A stretch of DNA of 64,000 nt from Euzebyales bacterium (GCA_036374135.1 DASUUK010000088.1:1-64000), one strand, 5' to 3'. Positions 33,717 to 42,549 are shown, counted from the first letter of the stretch. A program made the numbers and translations. Notes: generated by a model not told the origin, from the letters alone.

Positions 33717-35312
33717 TCAGCCGACCACAACCGCCGCGTCGGGTCCGAGCCGGATCGTCGCCTCGTGCGGATCGACATCGACGGCACCGGTCCGGGCGAG
33801 CACACGTGGTGGAGCACCGCTGACCTCGACGGCGATCACGCGGGCGGTGTCGGCGAAGTTGCAGGCCACGGCGACCACATCGTCGCCGTCGCCACGCCGG
33901 TACACCAGACAGCCGTCGGGTGCTCCACGGACCCGGCGGTAGGGCCCCGTCGCCAGCTCCGGCCGCTCGCGCCGCAGCGTCAGCAACCGCCGGACCAGGT
34001 GCAGCGTGGAGGCCGGATCCTCCCGTGCGATCCGGACGTTGACCGCGTCGCGGTCGGCGCCGACGGGCAGCCACGGCTCGACGTCGGACGGGCAGAAGCC
34101 CGCCGTGGGACCGTCGTCCCACTGCATGGGTGTGCGGAACGAATCGCGGGTCACGCCGCCGACAGAGGTCGACCAGGGGTCATCACGGCGTTCGGGGGGC
34201 ACCTCCACGTTCGCCATGCCGATCTCGTCGCCGTAGTAGACGAAGGGCGTGCCACGCACGGTCAGCAGCAGCACGAGCGCCATGCGGGCGGCGGCGTCGC
34301 CGCGCAGGGTGGGGCGTGGCGTGTCGTGGTTCGACAGGCACCAGTTCGGCCAGACACCCCGGTCGGCCGCCGCGCGGTCGTAGGTGTCGATGAGATCGGC
34401 GATCGCATCGTGCTCGAAGGGCCGGGTGATGAGCCCGAAGTTGGTCGGCAGGTCGATGCCGGCGTCCGCGGCGTAGTCGACCAGCGTGTCGATCGTCGCC
34501 TCGTAGGTCATCTCGCCGATCAGCAGGCGGTCCGGGTAGGCATCGACGACGGCCCGCATCTCGCGGAGATGGGCGACCGTCTCGGGTCGGTTGAAGTGGT
34601 ACCGGGCGTCGTGGACGTACCCGGAGCCGTCGCCCTGCGGCAGGTCGGTCTCGTCACGGAACTCCTCGTCCTTCGCGAGGAAGCTGACCATGTCGATCCG
34701 GAAGCCGTCGACACCGCGGTCCAGCCAGAACCGCAGCACGTCGGCCATCGCGGCGCGCACCTCGCGGTTGGCCCAGTTGAGGTCGGGCTGGACCGGCGAG
34801 AACGTGGCCAGGTACCACTGTCCCGTCGCCTCGTCGTGGTTCCATCCCGTGCCGGGCCGGTCGTCGGTGACGTTGCGCCAATTGGTCGGTGGCCCGCCGT
34901 CACCGGTGCCGTCCCGCCAGATGTACCAGTCCCGCCGGGGGGCGTCGCGCGAGCTGCGGGACTCGACGAACCACGGGTGCTGGTGCGACGTGTGGTTCGG
35001 CACGAAGTCGAGGATGACCCGCAGCCCGAGGTCGTGGGCGCGCGCGACCAGCGCGTCGAAGTCGTCGAGCGTGCCGAACATCTCATCGACGGCCGTGTAG
35101 TCGCTGACGTCGTAGCCGCCGTCCTCCATCGGCGAGGCGAAGATCGGCGACAACCACACCGCGTCCACGCCGAGCCAGGCGAGGTGGTCGAGCCGCGACG
35201 TGATGCCCTGCAGGTCGCCGATGCCGTCGCCATTGCCGTCCTGGTACGACCGCGGGTAGATCTGGTAGATCACACCCCGCTGCCACCACGCCGACCCGTC
35301 CCGTGACGTCAT
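33717..35312 (-). CDS. GH13 alpha-glucosidase (oligo-1,6-glucosidase-like)
   Basis: A 531-residue cytoplasmic glycoside hydrolase of family 13. Catalytic residues are all present: nucleophile D207 in DGFRIDMVSF, acid/base E267 in IGEM, and D330 in SNHD. The early WWQRGVIYQIYPRSYQDGNGDGIGDL is the hallmark of the oligo-1,6-glucosidase/trehalulose-synthase subfamily, with the calcium-binding-like DGNGDG loop. It would hydrolyse short alpha-glucans or disaccharides. ATG at 35312 has GAGAGG upstream, and TAGGGT (35351-35346) provides a likely -10. Confidence 0.93.
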   Translation of the reverse strand: MTSRDGSAWWQRGVIYQIYPRSYQDGNGDGIGDLQGITSRLDHLAWLGVDAVWLSPIFASPMEDGGYDVSDYTAVDEMFGTLDDFDALVARAHDLGLRVILDFVPNHTSHQHPWFVESRSSRDAPRRDWYIWRDGTGDGGPPTNWRNVTDDRPGTGWNHDEATGQWYLATFSPVQPDLNWANREVRAAMADVLRFWLDRGVDGFRIDMVSFLAKDEEFRDETDLPQGDGSGYVHDARYHFNRPETVAHLREMRAVVDAYPDRLLIGEMTYEATIDTLVDYAADAGIDLPTNFGLITRPFEHDAIADLIDTYDRAAADRGVWPNWCLSNHDTPRPTLRGDAAARMALVLLLTVRGTPFVYYGDEIGMANVEVPPERRDDPWSTSVGGVTRDSFRTPMQWDDGPTAGFCPSDVEPWLPVGADRDAVNVRIAREDPASTLHLVRRLLTLRRERPELATGPYRRVRGAPDGCLVYRRGDGDDVVAVACNFADTARVIAVEVSGAPPRVLARTGAVDVDPHEATIRLGPDAAVVVG

Positions 35313-35345
35313 CGTCGCCTCTCACCCGAGCGTTCGTCCCAGGGC

Positions 35346-35351
35346 ACCCTA
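35346..35351 (-). promoter_or_regulatory. Candidate -10 box (TAGGGT) for the GH13 gene
   Basis: On the minus strand TAGGGT lies 33 nt before the ATG at 35312 in the 63 bp divergent gap with the YbaK-like gene. The -35 position holds no clear TTG. Its sequence matches the TAGNNT series seen elsewhere. Confidence 0.28.
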
Positions 35352-35375
35352 TCGGCCGAGAGGATCACACAACGC

Positions 35376-35885
35376 ATGGATCGCATCGACGACGTCACGC
35401 TCGAAAGGCGCGTACTGGCGGCCGTGCAGCGGTGCGACCCCGACGCCGAGCAGATCTGGATCGACCCGCAGCTGGCTGACACTGCGCTGTTCTGCGAGCG
35501 CTACGGCCACACCCTCGAGGAGTCGGGCAACTGCATCCTCGTGCGTTCGAGGACCGGCGAGGTCCGGCACGCGGCGTGCATCGTGCAGGCGCACCGACGC
35601 CTCGACCTCAACCGGCACTCGCGTCTGCTGGTCGGCGCCCGCAAGGCGTCCTTCGCCTCCGCCGACGACACGGTCGCGCAGACAGGGATGGTCCCCGGCG
35701 GCGTCACGCCGTTCGGGCTGCCGGACGACGTGCCGGTGTTCGTCGACGCGCCGATCCTCGAGCTCGACCGGGTGATCGTCGGCGGTGGCAGCCGCCGGCT
35801 CAAGCTCCGGGTCCGCCCGGAGGCGCTGGCGGGCCTCGACGGCGTCACGGTCGCTGACATCGGCCGCGACGCCCCGTCCGGCTGA
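35376..35885 (+). CDS. YbaK/EbsC-type aminoacyl-tRNA deacylase domain protein
   Basis: A 169-residue stand-alone editing domain. KASFASADDTVAQTGMVPGG carries the invariant lysine and GGVTPFG of YbaK/ProX-type deacylases, which hydrolyse mischarged tRNA (for example Cys-tRNAPro). Here CIVQAHRRLDLN sits before it as the substrate-binding strand. Function could be tRNA proofreading. ATG at 35376 is the first of the conserved region. It is divergent from the GH13 gene. Confidence 0.85.
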   Translation: MDRIDDVTLERRVLAAVQRCDPDAEQIWIDPQLADTALFCERYGHTLEESGNCILVRSRTGEVRHAACIVQAHRRLDLNRHSRLLVGARKASFASADDTVAQTGMVPGGVTPFGLPDDVPVFVDAPILELDRVIVGGGSRRLKLRVRPEALAGLDGVTVADIGRDAPSG

Positions 35886-35950
35886 GCGTGTCGGGCTGGT
35901 TGGTCGGGTGACCGGGATCGACCAACGCGCGCGTATGCAGGCGGGTGACC

Positions 35951-36298
35951 TCAGCGACGGTCGGAGTCCGGATCGTCGGCGATGCGCCAGTCCTGTGCGT
36001 CGATCGCGCGGCGGTCGCGCACGCGTCGCTGCACCGGATCCACCTGACCGGCGGGTTCGAGCTGGTCGAGGACGTAGCGGACCGCGGCCGCCAGCACGGC
36101 GAGATCGTCGAGGAACCCGACCGGGAACAGGGTGTCGGGGAGGATGTCGACCGGCGACAGCAGCCACACGATCGCGCCGGCCACGGCCAGCTTGGCCTTC
36201 GTCGGAACGCGCCGACCCCGCAGCACGCCGCGGATCGCCACGATCATCAGGACGATCGTCGCGATTACGATCAGCAGCACCATCTGCCACCCGTCCAT
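35951..36298 (-). CDS. YkvA/DUF1232 family small membrane protein
   Basis: A 115-residue protein with an N-terminal helix and the DUF1232 core, VWLLSPVDILPDTLFPVGFLDDLAVLAAAVRYV, where the S-P-x-D-(L/I)-(L/I)-P-D signature is intact. The family's function is not known. ATG at 36298 is preferred over 36316 because AAGGGGG lies five nt upstream of it. The C-terminal 40 residues are hydrophilic. It follows azlD by about 50 nt on the same strand. Confidence 0.85.
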   Translation of the reverse strand: MDGWQMVLLIVIATIVLMIVAIRGVLRGRRVPTKAKLAVAGAIVWLLSPVDILPDTLFPVGFLDDLAVLAAAVRYVLDQLEPAGQVDPVQRRVRDRRAIDAQDWRIADDPDSDRR

Positions 36299-36346
36299 CC
36301 GAACCCCCTTGCGCATCCAGGCTATCGCCGCGCAGGGGTCGCGGCG

Positions 36347-36679
36347 TCACGAACCGATGCCCAGTGCGGTCAGCGCCGCCAGCGCCAGGCCCCCGGCGAG
36401 GAGGGTGGCGACGACGTTGCGCGAGCGCCAGGCGACCGCGGCAGCCAGCAGCCCGGCGAGCGGGCGGGGGTGCCACACCAGCAGCGGTCCGTCGGGGCGC
36501 AGGACTGCCGGCGCGACGAGTGCCGCGAGCGCGGCCGGCGGGATCATCCGCAGACCATCGCGGACCCGGGGCGGAAGGTCGCGCGCGTGGTGCGCGAGTG
36601 CGAGCAGCGTGGCGCGGGTGATGTACGTCACGACGCCGCCCGAGAGGATGACCAGCCAGATTGTCGCGGAGCCGCTCAC
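36347..36679 (-). CDS. azlD: AzlD-type branched-chain amino acid exporter subunit
   Basis: A 110-residue membrane protein with four helices and the AzlD-type segment GVVTYITRATLLAL followed by RMIPPAALAALVAPAVL. With AzlC it forms a bacterial exporter for branched-chain or other amino acids. The GTG start at 36679 overlaps the azlC stop in a GTGA, so the two subunits are coupled. Length is normal for AzlD. Confidence 0.88.
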   Translation of the reverse strand: MSGSATIWLVILSGGVVTYITRATLLALAHHARDLPPRVRDGLRMIPPAALAALVAPAVLRPDGPLLVWHPRPLAGLLAAAVAWRSRNVVATLLAGGLALAALTALGIGS

Positions 36680-37356
36680 CGAGCGGCCAGCAGCACGCCG
36701 GTCGCGATCCCGCCGCCGGCGCCGAGCAGCAGTCCCGTCCCGGCCGGCAGGCCCGCGCCGAGCACGGCGACCACACCTCCGACGACGGCCGCGGCCGCGG
36801 TCGGCCGGTCCTCGATCGCCGGTATCAGCAGCACCATGAACACCAGCGGCAGCGCGAAGTCGAGCGGCGCGCCGTCCGGCAGTGCCCCGCCGATCAGCAC
36901 GCCGGCGGCGGTCGCCGCCTGCCACGACAGCCACATCACGCACGCCGCCGCCAGGTAGAACGCCAGCCGCGCCCGGGGTGTGAGCGCCCGCCGCCCGTAC
37001 GCCGTGACGGAGACGGCGAACGCCTGGTCGGTCAGCACGTACGCGGCACCGAGTCGGGGCGCCAGTCCGACGTCGCTCAGGTGCGGCGCGAGCGCGGCCG
37101 AGTACATGACGAACCGCAGGTTGACGATCGCGATGGTGCCGATGGCCACCAGTGGTGGTGCGTCACGCCCGAGGACCTCGAGTGCGGCGAGCTGCGACGC
37201 GCCCGCGTACAGCAGCGTCGAGAAGCCGAACGCGCCTCCCGGGCCGAGCCCGCTGTCGACGGTGGCCACGCTGGCGACGATGCCGAACGGCACGACGCCG
37301 ATCAGCAGCGGCGCGATCGCGCGCACACCGTCCCACGCGGCGTTGCGCATGGTCAT
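36676..37356 (-). CDS. azlC: AzlC-type branched-chain amino acid exporter subunit
   Basis: A 226-residue inner-membrane protein with about six to seven helices. Landmarks are APLLIGVVPFGIVASV, GFSTLLYAGASQLAALEVL, the NLRFVMYSAALAPHL segment and VLTDQAFAVS. This matches AzlC/YgaZ, the large subunit of the amino-acid exporter. ATG at 37356 has GGAGG five nt upstream. It is translationally coupled to azlD. Confidence 0.92.
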   Translation of the reverse strand: MTMRNAAWDGVRAIAPLLIGVVPFGIVASVATVDSGLGPGGAFGFSTLLYAGASQLAALEVLGRDAPPLVAIGTIAIVNLRFVMYSAALAPHLSDVGLAPRLGAAYVLTDQAFAVSVTAYGRRALTPRARLAFYLAAACVMWLSWQAATAAGVLIGGALPDGAPLDFALPLVFMVLLIPAIEDRPTAAAAVVGGVVAVLGAGLPAGTGLLLGAGGGIATGVLLAAR

Positions 37357-37432
37357 CTCCGCCTCCCGTCGGCGTCGCCATCGAACGTAGCCGTGGGGCA
37401 GGCCGGTGCATGGCTGTCGCCGGCCGGCACAC

Positions 37433-37460
37433 GACCGCGCGCGGTCGGGCTGACGCCCGA
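37433..37460 (-). terminator. Palindromic GC-rich hairpins downstream of the MarR-GNAT gene
   Basis: A perfect 14 bp palindrome (GACCGCGCGCGGTC, 37433-37446) abuts a second hairpin, TCGGGC-TGAC-GCCCGA (37445-37460). They lie just past the MarR-GNAT stop, in the 133 bp before azlC. Transcription terminator is the simplest reading, though no U-run follows; an operator is the alternative. Confidence 0.28.
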
Positions 37461-37489
37461 CCTGGATCCCGCGGCGGTCCGCAGCCGCC

Positions 37490-38383
37490 TCAACCGTCGT
37501 CGGCCAGACGCTTCTCGAAGAACAGGTCCGGATACGGGTTGTTGTTGTAGCGCGGGATCTGCCGATAACCCGCGCGTCCGTACATCGCGACCGCGGCGGT
37601 CAGTACGCTGTTGGTGTCCAGCCGCACGATCGCGCAGCCCAGGTCGGACGCGTGTGCCTCGAGCGCGCGGAGCAGGCGTCCGCCCAGCCCGGTGCCGCGC
37701 ACCTGAGGGCTGACCCACATGCGCTTGATCTCGGCCGCCCCGTCGTCGAGCACCTGCACACCACCGCATCCGACGGCGCGACCGTCGACCTGCGCGAGCA
37801 CGAAGCGGCCGGCCGGTGCGGTGAGCGCATGGAGCTCCGCGTCGACCTCCATGTCGGCGTCGAAGCCACCCGGGAAGCGCTCGTCCAGCTCGGCTGCGTA
37901 CCGTCGGACCGCGTCGCGTGCCGCATCGGTGCGCGGATCGACGACCTCGAGTCGTGCATGCGCCGCGGTCAGGAGCTGGTCCGCCTCGGTCAGCGCGGCG
38001 CTCAGGCGCTCGCGGTGGCGCGGTGCCAGACCGTCGAGCACCCGCGCCGCGAGCCGGTCCGACCGTTCGTCGAGGCGCCGCCACTCGGCCCGACCCGCCG
38101 CTGTCACCCGAACCCGGCGCTGCCGCGCGTCGGCGGGATCGGTGAAGACGTCGACCAGTCCATCGGTCTCCAGTGCCCGCAGGATCCGACTGAGATAGCC
38201 CGAGTCCAGATCGAGCCCGGTGCGCAGGTCGCGCACAGCCGCCGGACCGTCGGCCCGGCCGATCTCGAACAGGATCCGAGCGTGTCCCAGCGGCCGGTCG
38301 AACCCGAGGAAGCGGTCCTCGAGCACGCCGACGCGCGCCGTGAACGAGCGGTTGAAGCGGCGGAGCACCGCGACGTGGTCCAT
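37490..38383 (-). CDS. MarR-type regulator fused to a GNAT acetyltransferase
   Basis: A 297-residue fusion. Residues 1-140 are a winged-helix MarR domain (LGHARILFEIGRADGPAAV, DSGYLSRILRALETDGLVD is the recognition helix and wing). Residues 150-297 are a GNAT domain with the acetyl-CoA loop VSPQVRGTGLGGRLLRALE and IPRYNNNPYPDLFFEK at the end. Such proteins acetylate a small molecule or protein and could sense the same molecule through the MarR part. The start at 38383 is preferred over 38392 because the promoter geometry gives a leaderless mRNA from there. A perfect inverted repeat overlapping the -35 box suggests autoregulation. Confidence 0.87.
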   Translation of the reverse strand: MDHVAVLRRFNRSFTARVGVLEDRFLGFDRPLGHARILFEIGRADGPAAVRDLRTGLDLDSGYLSRILRALETDGLVDVFTDPADARQRRVRVTAAGRAEWRRLDERSDRLAARVLDGLAPRHRERLSAALTEADQLLTAAHARLEVVDPRTDAARDAVRRYAAELDERFPGGFDADMEVDAELHALTAPAGRFVLAQVDGRAVGCGGVQVLDDGAAEIKRMWVSPQVRGTGLGGRLLRALEAHASDLGCAIVRLDTNSVLTAAVAMYGRAGYRQIPRYNNNPYPDLFFEKRLADDG

Positions 38384-38390
38384 TGGCGCC

Positions 38391-38420
38391 ATCGTACACG
38401 ATTGTCTGACCGAGGTCAGA
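38391..38420 (-). promoter_or_regulatory. Promoter with overlapping 16 bp palindromic operator of the MarR-GNAT gene
   Basis: On the minus strand CTGACC (38419-38414) and TACGAT (38396-38391) are spaced by exactly 17 nt, and the -10 ends 7 nt before the ATG at 38383. A perfect inverted repeat, TCTGACC-2 nt-GGTCAGA (38405-38420), covers the -35 box. That is the expected layout of a MarR-family autorepressor site. Confidence 0.5.
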
Positions 38421-38500
38421 GATCTGGGCGTGCGCGTTGCGTCGGGTGGTCGCTCCCGGGTTTGCAGCGTTTGACGTGCACGGCGCCGGCAGGGTCGCTC

Positions 38501-38506
38501 TAGGGT
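38501..38506 (+). promoter_or_regulatory. Candidate -10 box (TAGGGT) for the DUF4395 gene, leaderless geometry
   Basis: TAGGGT ends 8 nt before the ATG at 38515. TTGACG lies upstream at 38471-38476 but at a spacing of 24 nt, too long for a normal pair. No ribosome site is present in the gap. Confidence 0.28.
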
Positions 38507-38514
38507 GGCGCCCC

Positions 38515-39015
38515 ATGCGTACGCTGTTCCGCTTCCCCGATCCCGTGAACGAGGCTTCGGCCCGCCTGGTAGCGGCCGGGGTGGTCCTGATGTGTGCGCT
38601 GGTGCTCGCCGGCCGGACATGGGTGCTCGCTGCGCTGGCGTACGGCTTCGTCGCGCGCGTGGCGACCGGTCCGACGCTCAGCCCGCTCGGTCAGCTCGTG
38701 ACTCGGTGGATCACCCCGAACCTGTCCGTTGCCGAACGGCTGGTCCCCGGCAGCCCCAAGCGCTTCGCCCAGGGCATCGGCGCGGCGCTGTCGGTCAGCG
38801 CGGCGGTGCTGCACTTCGGGTTCGCCGCCACAACACCCGCGCTCGTCCTGGTCGGGGCCATCGCCGCGGCCGCCACGCTCGAGGCGGCCTTCGGATTCTG
38901 CCTCGGTTGCTGGCTGTTCGCGCGACTGATCGCGCTCGGCGTCCTGCCCGAGCGGACGTGCGCCGCGTGCGACGACCTGCGGCTGCGGCACCCGTCGTCG
39001 GCGTGGACGAGCTGA
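38515..39015 (+). CDS. DUF4395 family membrane protein
   Basis: A 166-residue protein with about four helices. FRFPDPVNEASARLVAAGVV at the start and GFCLGCWLFARL with a CxxC inside the last helix are the DUF4395 hallmarks; CAACDDL near the C-terminus adds another CxxC. The family is often associated with thiol or rhodanese chemistry, and its role remains unproven. ATG at 38515 fits the conserved N-terminus. Confidence 0.85.
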   Translation: MRTLFRFPDPVNEASARLVAAGVVLMCALVLAGRTWVLAALAYGFVARVATGPTLSPLGQLVTRWITPNLSVAERLVPGSPKRFAQGIGAALSVSAAVLHFGFAATTPALVLVGAIAAAATLEAAFGFCLGCWLFARLIALGVLPERTCAACDDLRLRHPSSAWTS

Positions 39016-39254
39016 CGGTCCACCGCCCGGCGGCCTTCACCACCGGCCGCCGGCGGCAACGCCGCGGGCGCCGTCGACACGGACGACCCGCTGGGCGACC
39101 CATGTCGGCACCCCTGGTCGATGCGCACGGTCGCGGATGGGTCGCCCGTCCCTGCCGACGGCCGGCATCCCCGCCGGTGACAGTGGCATCGCCGTGACCG
39201 GCAGGGCTGTGCACATCGTCGAGGCGTAGCCGCGCGCGCAACCACCGCGATGCG

Positions 39255-39260
39255 TAGGAT
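39255..39260 (+). promoter_or_regulatory. Candidate -10 box (TAGGAT) for the TspO-like gene
   Basis: TAGGAT lies 30 nt before the GTG at 39291, with a GGAG ribosome site between. It lies in a 275 bp gap (39016-39290) in which I see no gene. Confidence 0.28.
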
Positions 39261-39290
39261 CGGTGGCGACCCCTGTACCGGAGCGACGCC

Positions 39291-40070
39291 GTGGCAACGT
39301 TGATCGTCGAGCGCTCGCTGCGTCCCGTGTGGCGCCAGGGCCTCAACGTCGGGGCCTACGTCGCTGTCATCACGGTCAACGCGCTGGCCAACGCCCTTCC
39401 GATCAACGGCATCACCAGCGGCGCCGTCTCCGATCGCTTTCCGACCTTCGTCACCCCGGCCGGCTACGTCTTCGCGATCTGGGGACTGATCTACGCCCTG
39501 CTGGCCGTGTTCGTCGGCTACCAGGCGCTCCCGTCGCAGCGCGACGAGCCGGCGTTGCGCGACCTGGGACTTGCGTTCGTCGCGAGCTGCGCGTGCAACG
39601 CGGCATGGCTGTTCGCCTGGCACCACCTCCAGATCGCGCTGGCCTGGGCGCTGATCGTCGCGCTGCTGCTCACGCTGATCGTGTGCTACGAACGGCTGCG
39701 GGCCGCGGACGACACGCGGGCGCACCGCCTGGCCGTGCGGCTGCCCTTCAGCGTGTACCTCGGCTGGGTCACGGTCGCCACGGTCGCCAACACCGCGATC
39801 CTGCTCGTGGACGCGGGCGTCGACGGAGGTGCGGCCGCCCCGGCGTGGGGCACCGTGGCGCTGCTGGCGGCGACCGGCATCGGGCTGACGATGCTGGTGC
39901 GACGCCATGACGTCGCCTTCGCCCTCGTGGTCACGTGGGCACTGGTGGGCATCGCGGTCGCACAGGCGGACCGCAGCACGCTCATCGTCATCGTCGCCGG
40001 TGGCGCCGCCGCCGTGCTCGCCGTCGCCGCCGGCGTGACCGCTGCACGTCTCGTCCGCACCGGTGCATGA
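39291..40070 (+). CDS. TspO/MBR-like membrane protein
   Basis: A 259-residue protein with about seven to eight helices. PTFVTPAGYVFAIWGLIYALL and the ACNAAWLFAWH helix resemble the TspO/MBR fold (which has FxPPxxxFxxxW), but the protein is longer than the usual 160 residues. It may bind tetrapyrroles or sterol-like ligands by analogy, although this long subfamily is uncharacterised. GTG at 39291 has GGAG upstream and lies at the conserved start. Confidence 0.7.
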   Translation: MATLIVERSLRPVWRQGLNVGAYVAVITVNALANALPINGITSGAVSDRFPTFVTPAGYVFAIWGLIYALLAVFVGYQALPSQRDEPALRDLGLAFVASCACNAAWLFAWHHLQIALAWALIVALLLTLIVCYERLRAADDTRAHRLAVRLPFSVYLGWVTVATVANTAILLVDAGVDGGAAAPAWGTVALLAATGIGLTMLVRRHDVAFALVVTWALVGIAVAQADRSTLIVIVAGGAAAVLAVAAGVTAARLVRTGA

Positions 40071-40175
40071 GACCGTGATGCGCAGACGACACTCGATGGC
40101 CATGTCCGCACAGCTCAGTTCTTCGTCGATGCCGTCGGTGATGCGGCCGGCCGCGGCCGCGACCGCGCGACGCCG

Positions 40176-41519
40176 ATGACCGTCGCCTGGGCACTGCTCG
40201 CACTTGCCGGCGTCATGCTGCTGGCCAACGCGCTGTTCGTCGCGGCGGAGTTCAGCCTGGTCACCGTCGACCGCTCCCGCGTCGCAGATGCCGCGAAGGG
40301 TGGCGACGAGACGGCCGCCGGCGTCCTGACGGCGCTGCGCAGCCTGTCGACGCAGCTGTCGAGCGCACAGCTGGGCATCACGGTGACGTCGCTGATCGTC
40401 GGCTATCTGGCGGAACCCTCGCTGGCGACGTTGCTGCGCGGCCCGTTGGCCGACCTGGGTCTCTCCGAGCGCGTCGCCGCCGGCATCGCGGTCACGATCG
40501 CACTCGTCGTGGCGACCGGCCTGCAGATGGTGCTGGGTGAGCTGGTGCCCAAGAACCTCGCGATCGCGCGTCCATGGGACGTGGCGATGCGCGTCACCCG
40601 GCCGCAACGGGCCTTCACACAGCTGGCGGGCTGGCTGATCCGCCTGTTGAACGGCAACGCCAACGCGATCGTGCGCATGTTCGGTCTCGAACCGCAGGAG
40701 GAGCTGGCGTCGGCGCGCGCGCCGCAGGAGCTGCAGTCGCTCGTGCGACGCTCGGCCGAGCTCGGCACCCTGCCGCGGTCCACCGCGGCGCTGCTGGCGC
40801 GCGGCCTCGAGTTCGGCGCGCGCTCGGCCGCCGACGTCATGACGCCGCGGGTGCGGGTCCACTTCGTGCAGGCCGAGACGTCCGTCGCCGGGGTGCTCGC
40901 CCAGGCCTGCCACAGCGGACTGTCACGCTTCCCGGTGACCGGCGAGGGCGGGTCCGACGACATCGTCGGCATCGTCGACGTGCGGCATGCACTCCGGGTG
41001 CCGCGTGCCGAGCGTTCGTCGACCCCCGCGCAGGATGTGGCGGGCGAGTCCGTGTTCGTGCCGGAGGCCATCGAGCTGGACACGTTGCTGCGTGAGCTGC
41101 GCGGCGCCGACAGCAACCTGGCGATCGTGGTCGACGAGTACGGGGGAACCGCGGGGATCGTGACCCTCGAGGACCTGGTCGAGGAGCTCGTCGGCGAGGT
41201 GGCGGACGAGCACGATCCGCCGGTCTCTCGGGTGCGGCTCAGCCGCGACGGCACCTACGTGGTCACCGGCCTGCTGCGACCCGACGAGATCCGCGACCTG
41301 GGCGTCGAGGTACCCGACGACGACGACTACGACACGATCGCCGGGTTCATGGCTGACGTCCTCGACCGCCTTCCGGGCGACGGTGACGAGGTCGAGGTCG
41401 GCGACTGGACCATGCGGGTCGTGCGCATGGACGGTCTGCGCGTCGACCGCGTCAAGTTGACGCCGGTCATCCGTGAGGTCGTCGACGACGGCACCGGGGC
41501 GGACGCACCACATGGGTGA
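40176..41519 (+). CDS. CNNM/CorC (HlyC/CorC family) transporter-like protein with CBS domains, copy 1
   Basis: A 447-residue protein of the CNNM/CorB family: DUF21 membrane domain (residues about 1-195, with LFVAAEFSLVTVDRSRV and the VLGELVPKNLAIARP motif), a CBS pair (about 215-335, with DVMTPRVRVHFV, GTAGIVTLEDLVEELVGEV) and a CorC_HlyC C-terminal domain. Members export magnesium or other divalent cations. It overlaps the second copy by 8 nt, and both lie upstream of an envelope protein. ATG at 40176 has a poor ribosome site. Confidence 0.9.
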   Translation: MTVAWALLALAGVMLLANALFVAAEFSLVTVDRSRVADAAKGGDETAAGVLTALRSLSTQLSSAQLGITVTSLIVGYLAEPSLATLLRGPLADLGLSERVAAGIAVTIALVVATGLQMVLGELVPKNLAIARPWDVAMRVTRPQRAFTQLAGWLIRLLNGNANAIVRMFGLEPQEELASARAPQELQSLVRRSAELGTLPRSTAALLARGLEFGARSAADVMTPRVRVHFVQAETSVAGVLAQACHSGLSRFPVTGEGGSDDIVGIVDVRHALRVPRAERSSTPAQDVAGESVFVPEAIELDTLLRELRGADSNLAIVVDEYGGTAGIVTLEDLVEELVGEVADEHDPPVSRVRLSRDGTYVVTGLLRPDEIRDLGVEVPDDDDYDTIAGFMADVLDRLPGDGDEVEVGDWTMRVVRMDGLRVDRVKLTPVIREVVDDGTGADAPHG

Positions 41520-42549
41520 CGCGACCGCACTGTGGCTCACGCTCGGCCTGCTGGCAGGCAACGCGTTCTTCGTCGGTGCCGAGTTCGCACTCATCTCGGC
41601 CCGCCGCAGCCAGATCGAGCCGCTGGCCACCCACGGGGGACGACGTGCGCGTACGACGCTGTGGGCGATGGAGCACGTCTCGCTGATGCTCGCGGGCGCG
41701 CAGCTGGGGATCACCGTGTGCTCGCTCGGGCTGGGTGCCGTCGGCGAGCCGGCGATCGCCCATCTGCTGGAGGGACCCTTCGAGGCCGTCGGCATGCCGC
41801 CGTCGTTGCTGCATCCCGTGGCGTTCGCGGTGGCGCTGAGCATCGTCGTGTACCTGCACATGGTGCTCGGTGAGATGGTCCCCAAGAACGTCGCGCTGTC
41901 GGTGCCAGAGCGCTCGGCGCTGTGGCTCGGCCCACCGTTGGCCACGATCGTGCGGTTGACCAAGCCGATCATCTGGCTGCTCAACGCCAGCGCCAACGGC
42001 GTGCTCCGCCTCATGCGGGTCGAACCCCGCGACGAGGTCTCTTCGGCGTTCACCGCCGACGAGGTCGCCGCGATGCTGGCCGAGTCCCGCCGCGAGGGCC
42101 TGCTGGACCACGAGGAGCACGAACTGCTCACGGGTGCGTTGCAGTACGAGCAGGTCAAGGCGGGTGACCTGCTGATCGGCACGGAGGACCTCATCTCGAT
42201 CGATCCCGACGTCACGGCTGAGGAGATCGAGGAGCTCGTCGCGCGCACGGGGTTCTCGCGTATCCCTATCCGCGACGATGATGCGGGGCCGCGCTCCTAT
42301 CTGCACGTCAAGGACGTGCTCGACCTCGAGCCCGACCAGCAGGTGCCGCGCGAGCGCTTCAGGGAACTGCCGCAGATCCCGGCGGGCGCGACCGTCGACG
42401 AGATCGTCGAACAGCTGCAACGTACGGGTAGTCACCTCGGTCTGGTGTCAGACGGTGCCACCGTGCTCGGCGTCGTCGCGCTCGAGGACGCGATCGAGGC
42501 ACTGATCGGTGAGGTCGTCGACGCCGCCCACACCGGCGCGGCAGAGTGA
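41512..42549 (+). CDS. CNNM/CorC family transporter-like protein with CBS domains, copy 2
   Basis: A 345-residue paralogue of the preceding gene. The DUF21 part has FFVGAEFALISARRSQI and VVYLHMVLGEMVPKNVALS; the CBS pair includes TGFSRIPIRDD and VLGVVALEDAIEALIGEVVD. The third, CorC_HlyC domain is missing, so it is about 100 residues shorter than the first. Tandem genes of this kind probably form a hetero-oligomeric transporter. The ATG at 41512 overlaps copy 1 by 8 nt; GTGA at 42546-42549 couples it to the next gene. Confidence 0.9.
   Translation: MGDATALWLTLGLLAGNAFFVGAEFALISARRSQIEPLATHGGRRARTTLWAMEHVSLMLAGAQLGITVCSLGLGAVGEPAIAHLLEGPFEAVGMPPSLLHPVAFAVALSIVVYLHMVLGEMVPKNVALSVPERSALWLGPPLATIVRLTKPIIWLLNASANGVLRLMRVEPRDEVSSAFTADEVAAMLAESRREGLLDHEEHELLTGALQYEQVKAGDLLIGTEDLISIDPDVTAEEIEELVARTGFSRIPIRDDDAGPRSYLHVKDVLDLEPDQQVPRERFRELPQIPAGATVDEIVEQLQRTGSHLGLVSDGATVLGVVALEDAIEALIGEVVDAAHTGAAE

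Noticed and set aside
38471-38506. TTGACG ... TAGGGT as a standard promoter for DUF4395
   Set aside because: Spacing is 24 nt, too long; only the -10 part is kept, at low confidence.
40078-40179. 33-codon plus-strand ORF overlapping the first CNNM start with an ATGA
   Set aside because: Overlap looks like coupling, but the product is Met/Ser/Ala/Arg-rich with no ribosome site and ordinary intergenic composition.
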